From positions 1 to 64,000 of the forward strand of contig JAHEWK010000007.1 of the NCBI GenBank assembly GCA_020740775.1: 64,000 nt of DNA. Reading direction: 5' to 3'. The translations under genes were made by a program, and so were the position numbers. The stretch comes from Ilyonectria destructans (Eukaryota; Ascomycota; Sordariomycetes; Hypocreales; Nectriaceae). The notes beneath the pieces are model-generated. The model did not search any database. It was not told the origin of the DNA and saw only the letters and a list, made by a program, of their open reading frames with translations. Of this stretch, positions 57,156-64,000 are shown piece after piece. Position 1 is the first letter of the stretch. Every line of letters starts with the position of its first letter.

Positions 57156-58212
57156 GCTCAGACATAGTTCCGTTTTGATAACGGGATGGATGCTATCTAA
57201 TGCGATTTTCTTGGTCAAGAGTAAGGAAAAAATAATATTCTTGGTATCAGTCAAATAACCAAGCTCGTCTCTATCTTTTCGTGCATGTATGGTTGTATGT
57301 ATCGGTGTGTTTGAACTTTGATGAAATAAAATGTCCCCGTCGACTGCCTGTGTGAATTCCACCAAGTCCCCGCGGGCTCAAGCCTGGTGGGAGCCGGATT
57401 CGCATGTTCTTTTTACCCGTACCCGCATCAAAGTTGGCCAGTCTACGCTCAGCATTTTGTAAGACGATAAATTCTGTTGGATAGTCGTTTGCAAGCTTTA
57501 CATAAAATTACTTGTGTGGCGTATACCAGACAGAGGCAAGAAGATTCTGAAGACAACAGTCAAACCCCCCACTAGCGAGAGAGGCAGGAATTATATTAGT
57601 CTCGCACCCTACATGCGATTCAGGGAGGCGGGGAGGTCATGAGACAAGCTTTGGCTAAGATTATTTAGTATCGGCTTGGCAGCTTGGCCGAGACTGCCGA
57701 GACTAGGTTATTTGGGGAAGCTCAGCCTTTTCGCCCGGAATCCACAGGTATTACCCGCATCTCCGCAAAGGGCAGGTGGATAAGGAGCACAAGAGAACGA
57801 CCAATGATATCAGAGCTCACGGTATCGAGTGTCTTAAGACCTGAATGAAACATCACCTGTTCCGATGCACACCTTCCTCCGACGGATCAGACGGCACATA
57901 CTTCGCCTCGCTGACGGACTGCCCTGGCCAAGCTATCGCCAATTGAACACGCTGCTGACACAATACTGCCTTCCCTAATGGGGTACTCCGTACGGCAGCA
58001 ATCGATAGCCAATGTGACTTGTCAAAGCAATGGCCCCAATAGGGGGGCACATGATTTGCCGCCGCTGTCTGGAATTGAAGGGTGCTACGCCGTAGCATGT
58101 GTTCCGTTGGGTGCTTTTGGAGCTCTAAAATTGGGGTAGCCCTCCATCTTCCGCCCTTTCTCATTTCCTCCATTCCTACCCATTCCCCCCTCTCTCCTCC
58201 GTCCTCGTCACG
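57156..58212. promoter_or_regulatory. Intergenic, upstream of the 58.2-kb permease
   Basis: About 1.06 kb. No gene supported: open frames on the minus strand overlapping the permease's first exon are shadows. A pyrimidine-rich run (58140-58212, CCCTCCATCTTCCGCCC-like) precedes the ATG, a usual fungal promoter/leader feature. Confidence 0.45.
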
Positions 58213-60392
58213 ATGAGTCTCAAGAACGAAAACAATGGCGGCAGCGATGCCGCGGGCTACAAATCGGGTACGGTCGGTGATGAGCATGCAACGGCCGGCC
58301 AGCAGTTCGCCATCGATAATCCAGAGGCCGGGACGACCAATCCCCTTCACCGAAGTCTCAAGGGTAGGCACATGCAGATGATTGCCATGTAAGGGTTCAA
58401 TACCAAGTCCTCAATTGCATACCAACTAATTGTCGCTTTTTTAAGTGGTGGTGCAATTGGTGCTGGTCTGTTCATCGGTTCTGGGACTGCTTTTCAGACT
58501 GGTGGACCTGCTGCTGTTTTTCTTGGTTTCCTAATTGTTGGTAAGTTGTGTACCCCGCATTGATCGCGACACGATAGCTAACGCGCGTGGTCTTTAGGTG
58601 TCATGGTGTATGTTCCCTCGACGTGCAAATCGGAGCACCTTTCTCTTCGGTTGATGGATATTGACATGGATCATTTAGATACCTCATGATGCAGGCCGTC
58701 GCAGAAATGACCGTCCTGTATCCGATCAACGGTGCCTTCACCATGTACATCTGCCGCTTCGTTGATCCCTCCTTCGGGTGGGCGTGCGGCATAGAGTACG
58801 CCATCAGCTGGCTCACTGTCCTTCCCTTTGAGATCTCCGCTGCTTGCAACATCATCCACTTCTGGCCAGCTTCGGACGGTATCAATAACGCTGCTTGGAT
58901 CGTCCCGCTACTTGTTGCTTTGGTGGTCATTCAATTCTTTGGCGTGAGGGGATACGGCGAGGTACGTTCCCACCTATCCAAAAAGTCCCCAGCCTTTAGA
59001 TGTATCGACGATGGGCTGACCGATTATTGAATTAGGTCGAATTCGTCCTCAGTTTGATGAAGGTCCTCGCCTGCATGGGCTTCATCATCCTGGGAATAAT
59101 AATCAACTGTGGAGGCGTTCCAACAGATGACAGAGGCTACATCGGTGGAAGATACTGGTAATGTCATGCATACTTACAAGTGGCTATCAGCTAGGCTAAC
59201 ATGGATTTTGAAACAGGAACGAACCTTACAGCGCGTTCCTCAATGGCTTCCACGGCTTCTGCAGCGTCTTCGTCACTGCAGCGTTCGCCTATACTGGCAC
59301 CGAGCTGACAGGACTGGCTGCTGCGGAAACAAGCGATCCAAAGAGGGAGATTCCGAAGGCCGCGAATCAGGTCGCATGGCGAATCGGTATCTTCTACGTC
59401 GTCAACCTTCTTCTCGTTGGCCTCATCGTACCGGCAAACAGTCCCCTGTACGGCAGTGCGACTTCCCAATCGCGTGGGTCGCCTTTTGTCATTGCAATTG
59501 AGCTTGCTGGCATCAAGGTCCTGCCGTCGATTTTCAACGCCGTTATCCTGATCGCCGTTATAAGTGTTGCTAACTCGTGCACCTTTGGCTCGACTCGAAC
59601 GCTTCAGGCTCTCGCTGCAAATGGTGCGTGCTGCATAATGCTACGAACATGTTGTTTTGAGACGCTAACACGCACTTACTGTACAGGAATGTTCCCAAAA
59701 AAAATGGCCTACGTTGACAAGAAGGGTCGTCCTATTCCTGTAGTCATTCTCCAACTTCTCTTTGGGTTGCTAGCATTCATCAACCTGGCGCATAATGGTG
59801 GGGTAATCTTCAATTGGCTCCTGTCGTTGTCGGGTCTCACCATCCTCTTCGTCTACGGTGGCATAGCTCTGGCTCATATCCGCTTCCGCAAGGCCTGGTA
59901 AGCAAATAACCTGTCGTTTTCTGGCCTGCTTCGTTCCTTCGATAACTAACTTCAAATAGGGCCGCGAACGGTCATACCTTGGACGAGCTTCCCTACAAGG
60001 CCAATTGCGGCGTCTGGGGCTCCTGGGTGTGCTTGCTTATCTGCGTTCTTGCTCTGATCGCTCAGTTCTACGTCGCACTGTATCCTGTCGGCGGTCCTAA
60101 CTTGGATGCCACTACCTTTTTCCAGCTCTACCTCGCCGGTCCGCTGCTACTTTTCCTTTACGCAATCTGGAAGGGCTACAGCTGGTTCTATGAGCCATCG
60201 CACCGCCCATTGTTCATCAGAACAAAGGATATTGACATCTACACGGGCATGAGGGAGTCCCAGCGAGACATGATCAGTGGTGTAGGTGTCTCGGCGGAGG
60301 AGAGACGCGCTAGTATTGCCGAGATGGAAGAGGAAAAGCACAAGGGAGGTGCTGGGGCATACATTAAGAATGCTATCCGAAACATCATTTAA
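58213..60392 (+). CDS. General amino-acid permease (AAT/YAT family) with a 10-nt exon
   Basis: Eight exons: 58213-58388, 58446-58540, 58598-58607, 58679-58961, 59036-59157, 59217-59623, 59687-59897 and 59960-60392, giving 578 aa. Exon 3 is only 10 nt (GTGTCATGGT) and is needed to keep frame and rebuild FLIVGVMVYLMMQAVAEM. Landmarks: HMQMIAIGGAIGAGLFIGSG (TM1), the VAEMTVLYPINGAF loop, AFAYTGTELTGLAAAE (TM6), DPKREIPKA, and a cytosolic C-terminus ending EERRASIAEMEEEKH. About 12 TM segments. Relatives are broad-specificity proton-coupled amino-acid importers of the INDA1/Gap1 type. It stands 22 kb from the catabolic cluster with mobile DNA between, so a common role is not indicated. Confidence 0.93.
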
Positions 60393-61881
60393 ACCTGGCG
60401 GGAGTACGGTATTAGAGGGGTGGGCAGTAAGGGGTCGAGGAGGCAGAGAAGGAGTAACGGGTTCAGCGAGAATAATATTAATGTCACCGACAGCAAGGAT
60501 CCTATGTTAAGAACCACAATCATTCTCTGTTGACAGCGCATTGATTCACCGAAATAAATATCAGCAGCGCCACTTCAAACCACATGTTATAGTACGGTGA
60601 AGGGATTTATGCTCTTTTCGCGTACAGGCCTCCAGGGAAATGGGACTTGGGTACTCTATTTTCCTATTAACGGTGTGCGGTTTTTAAATTCGAAGAGTGC
60701 ATTACGGGCTGGGACGGAAGAAGATCCAGAGGGGAAACAGCACTTAGGTTTTTAATACTATAACTAAGATTCCTTATCTTATATAACTCTTTCTAGAAGC
60801 CTAAGTGCTAAAAAATATAGAAATATATTTTCTTTCTTAATTAGATTTATTTTCTGTTATAGCTGCTTATTAAACCTTAAGAGATAATACCATTATTACT
60901 TAACTGTAATAATTTCCTCTTTTAGATTAATATAATTTTAAGAGAGTATAATAATTTCTTAATTTAATTAGTACTGAGTAAAAGTAGAAATAGAGAATAT
61001 TAAGAATATATAACCTACCTAAAAGTAAAGCTATAATAACTGTAATAATATTCTGCAGATATATGGAGCACTCCTTAGGACTGACCCAGGTAGTCTCAGC
61101 CAGGCCTGTCCCTGTCAGGAGCGGGTAGAGCCGGCGGATCCGGCGATCAGGCCTTGCTGTGGTTGTTGTAATTTGCGTAAGACAGGCAACCTAGAGCGTT
61201 TTGTAAATCTGAACCTGCTAGGTCCAGGTCACAGGGAGGGATCAAGTTCGGCACGCCCTACTACTCCTAGAGACATTCTACCTGTATTAGGGCGTCTGTC
61301 TTATCTTGTTGAAACCCCGGTTGATGACAGCACGATCCCTTGACAGGGGGACGGCTAGGTATGCTTAGAAACGCGCTTATCATCCTGGAAGGGATCGCAC
61401 CATAAGGTAGTGTGGAGTCTTTCCTCCAGATTCAACGCCTGAAAAGGCCTTCTCCATAAACATTCCCTAGTGTGCCCTGGTAACATGTAAGGAATAGGAA
61501 GAGATTATAGATACTACGTAGCATTCTCAGCCCCACCGCCAACCACTGCTTTCTGTCAGGACTTTTTCACGGAATTGAACTGGTGTCAGGGATCATTTCG
61601 GAGGTAGCATGGATCAAGACGCATGATCCGTGTGTTAGTCGCTCCCTGAGGGAATTCTCCTCTCCCTGCATACGCCGTAGTGTTACCAGGTGAAGATGTG
61701 ATGGTTGATCCTGAACTCATCTCCGATAGCCGTGTCGCCTGCCTCGGCAAATAGATATTGAACCTATCACGAGCACGCTCTTTTCAATTGACGTCCGCCG
61801 ATATTCCTTTCATTGCTTACCTGCAACCGGCCGTCATCCACTCTCTCTCACGTTGATACACATTCTGAATCATCTGTCATC
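60393..61881. other. Intergenic with a small RIP-mutated patch
   Basis: About 1.5 kb. 60750-61060 is an AT-rich, TA-rich patch like the RIP islands, probably an old repeat fragment. The rest (61070-61880) has normal composition, and its last part should hold the LysM gene promoter. No gene recognised. Confidence 0.5.
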
Positions 61882-63723
61882 ATGAAGGGCTTGCTCTTGC
61901 ATCTCTTCCTTCTGCGTGAGGTCCAGGCCGCCGTCGTGGATCTCTTTCCTCGAGCTGCGTCCTGCACCGAGTACACCATCAAGACGGGCGACACCTGCTT
62001 CACCATCGGCAGGAGTCAAGATGTTACTCACGCCCAAATCGTCGCTTGGAACTCAGGGATTGACACCGCCTGCTCGTAAGTGTTCGCTGTCAATCTATGA
62101 CCTGCCAAGCTGTGAAGTTACCCGAGGGTATTCCATAGCTAACATTAGAGTCCAGAAACCTTGGATCATATGTAGACACTCAGATTTGCGTCAGCAATCC
62201 CCTTGGGGATTTTGCCATGTCAAGCAACTCGATCGGAGCCACGACTGTGATGACCACAGTAGCGTACGTTACGATACCTTTGTCGAAATCACAACATTGC
62301 TAACTCTACCAGGGCTGTCCCAACTCCAATTCCTGACAATACCAACTCTAAATGTGGAGAATATTGCCAAGTCGCCGCTGGAGATGATTGTGCCACCCTC
62401 ACAACATATTCTGGCATCACTCTGGTTGATTTGTGAGCTTCTTCTACCTAATTACCGTGCATCGTGGCTCATACTTCTGCCCTTGCAGCCTCTTCTTGAA
62501 TCCTCAGGTCTGGAAAACTGCACCAATCTCTGGCTGGACTACTATTATTGCGTCCAACTAGTTGGACAAATTTCAACGTATGCAGGATATGGCGGGTCGA
62601 GTACACGTCCGCCCTTTGTCAAGACTCCCACCACCGAGGTGCCATATGTCGATCTCCTAGCGGGATATCCGTCGTCTGATGCAGTCATCCCCCTTGCCAA
62701 CAAGACGCGAGTGGATTGTTACTCGTAAGGGGCACATAACCTTCTAAGGTGGCAACTTTTATTTACTCTGCTTACAGGTATATTTGGTTCCCTGAATTCA
62801 CAAACGAGGAAGCCGCCGATTGTTGGCTTTTGGCGATGACTTTCGGTGTTGAACGCGAGGTGCGTTAGATATGTGAAGAACCGTATCTGCTCATATCTAA
62901 CAGTCACAAGATTTTGTACTTTGGAACCCATCCATCGCCAGAGATAGTCAGCTCTTGAATGAGCTGTGTGGTTGTGCTGATGACGCCGAAACCACCGCCG
63001 CGGACACTGCTCAAGTCGCGACCTCCTCAGTCGCAACCGAAACCACAAGCATTGACTTTGATTATTCCTGCACTCTGGCAACGAGTTCTTCATACTGCGT
63101 TCTCCTATCCGAACCTACAGAAAGTAAGTCTTGCGTCTTGATCCCCCTAGATCCAAGGATCAGCCCCACCGTTAACACGCAACTCGATAGCATCGGACTC
63201 TGAAGACAGGGATGCCCCTCCTAGCCCCCGCGCGGCCGGAGAAATAGAAAACTGTACCCGGTGGTATGCACCGGAAGACTATGACACGTGCGACGGCATG
63301 CTCCTTACCTGGGGCTTTACCTTCGACGAGTTTTATACCATGAACCCGTCTATCAGCGAAGACTGCTCCAAAATGTCGCTCGGCACATATTACTGCCTTT
63401 CTACCTACGTTGACGGTATCCCTGCCGGCATCTCAGGCGCTGTAACTTCCGTCACTGCTACGAGCACCACCGCCGCCGCGACTACCAAGGATGGGGTGTC
63501 AAGCACGTCGACGACGGCGACAGGTGTCACCACGCCGGGCCCGATTCAGACGGGCATGACAGAATCCTGCACCACCTTTTATAAGGTTGTCTCGGGCGAT
63601 GGCTGTTATGATCTTGCGCAAGCCCAAGGCATTGCTCTGGCTGACTTTTATTCATGGAGCCCTGCTGTCAACTCAGATTGCTCCGGTCTGCAAGCGAATG
63701 TGTATGTTTGCGTGGGTGTTTAG
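61882..63723 (+). pseudogene. Secreted multi-LysM protein with a one-base frameshift
   Basis: Seven exons: 61882-62075, 62156-62263, 62313-62432, 62489-62724, 62778-62859, 62904-63123 and 63191-63723. An N-terminal signal peptide (MKGLLLHLFLLREVQA) is followed by LysM modules: CTEYTIKTGDTCFTIG..., CGEYCQVAAGDDCATL..., a diverged one around NEEAADCWLLAMTFGV, CTRWYAPEDYDTCDGM..., and CTTFYKVVSGDGCYDL... at the C-terminus, with a Thr/Ser-rich linker (63440-63550). All phases agree except in exon 4, where one base is missing at the AAAA run near 62514; allowing for it the gene would encode about 497 aa. LysM binds chitin and GlcNAc polymers; fungal examples shield cell walls or mask chitin from plants. 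This is either a young pseudogene or a homopolymer sequencing error. Confidence 0.82.
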
Positions 63724-64000
63724 GAGCATGATGGCTAGGAGGAAGAGATCTGACCAAGGAGGTGTGTGAGGTTGGATTTCTCTGGAGATGGCTTCTCAAA
63801 ATTCAGGAGACGGTGGCACTAGGAATCTTGATGCTATTCGATGACTCTAGAATGCTAGCTTTTAATTGATCCTCTATCATTCCCAAACATGTTGGAATTG
63901 ACTTCCCTTTCGTTATCGCTCTCGCCTTCGCCCCCGTCTTCTTTTCTAGATGCCATGATTGGCTATCTTATGATCAGGGTTAAACTCATCTGTTTCAAAC
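63724..64000. other. 3' flank of the LysM gene, no gene seen
   Basis: 277 bp to the end of the window; nothing recognised. Confidence 0.4.

Noticed and set aside
57853..58371. Minus-strand 172-codon open frame
   Set aside because: It overlaps the first exon and leader of the permease on the other strand and shows no domain.

Overview
The window is nuclear DNA of a filamentous ascomycete (Pezizomycotina; Aspergillus/Penicillium-like is a guess). Genes carry many short GT-AG introns of about 50-80 nt with CTAAT/CTAAC-like branch sites, and families typical of these fungi are present (Zn2Cys6 regulator, YAT-type amino-acid permeases, HET and LysM proteins, DUF6604). About 40% is AT-rich sequence with the marks of repeat-induced point mutation (RIP): TpA everywhere, and TGG/CAG codons turned into TAG/TAA inside recognisable transposon frames.

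Layout. 1-18,900 is a RIP island: pyrimidine-tract repeats, a complete but dead Ty3 chromovirus (3053-11456, 375-bp LTRs, AATAG duplication), a 2.5-kb repeat shared with 54-56.5 kb, a Tc1/mariner-type MITE and a solo LTR. 19.2-19.5 kb is a transposase remnant. 19.6-35.9 kb is a gene-rich block: L-type PLP dehydratase (-), damaged AAAP transporter (+), DSD1-like D-serine dehydratase (-), Zn2Cys6 regulator (+), RidA-1 (-), Nit2-like omega-amidase (+), RidA-2 (+) and amino-acid permease (+). An MITE, a solo LTR and two hairpin elements sit in its intergenic gaps. 36-39 kb has LTR-like repeats with long inverted ends around an MFS transporter. 39.1-42.4 kb is a truncated, RIP-mutated Ty1/copia element. 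45.2-46.9 kb is an unknown three-exon gene. 47.3-49.3 kb holds LINE and chromovirus fragments. 49.9-52.3 kb is a DUF6604 gene whose middle is RIP-mutated. 53.5-56.6 kb is the second copy of the 2.5-kb repeat. 56.7-57.2 kb is a HET remnant. 58.2-60.4 kb is an amino-acid permease with a 10-nt microexon. 61.9-63.7 kb is a secreted multi-LysM gene with a one-base frameshift.

How the genes may work together. The 19.6-35.9 kb block looks like a dedicated catabolic cluster. Two unrelated PLP enzymes (fold type II for L substrates, fold type III with a zinc site for D substrates) would deaminate a beta-hydroxy amino acid through enamine/imine intermediates. Two RidA proteins, both with the catalytic arginine, would hydrolyse or detoxify those imines. 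The omega-amidase would remove an amide from the resulting 2-oxo acid. Permeases would import the substrate and the Zn2Cys6 protein would control the set. Hydroxyaspartate/hydroxyasparagine, giving oxaloacetate and ammonia, fits all the parts best. Gene identities are read from motifs; the pathway is inference. Two genes (AAAP transporter and LysM) carry single-base deletions that appear to lie in homopolymer runs, so assembly error should be excluded before calling them dead.
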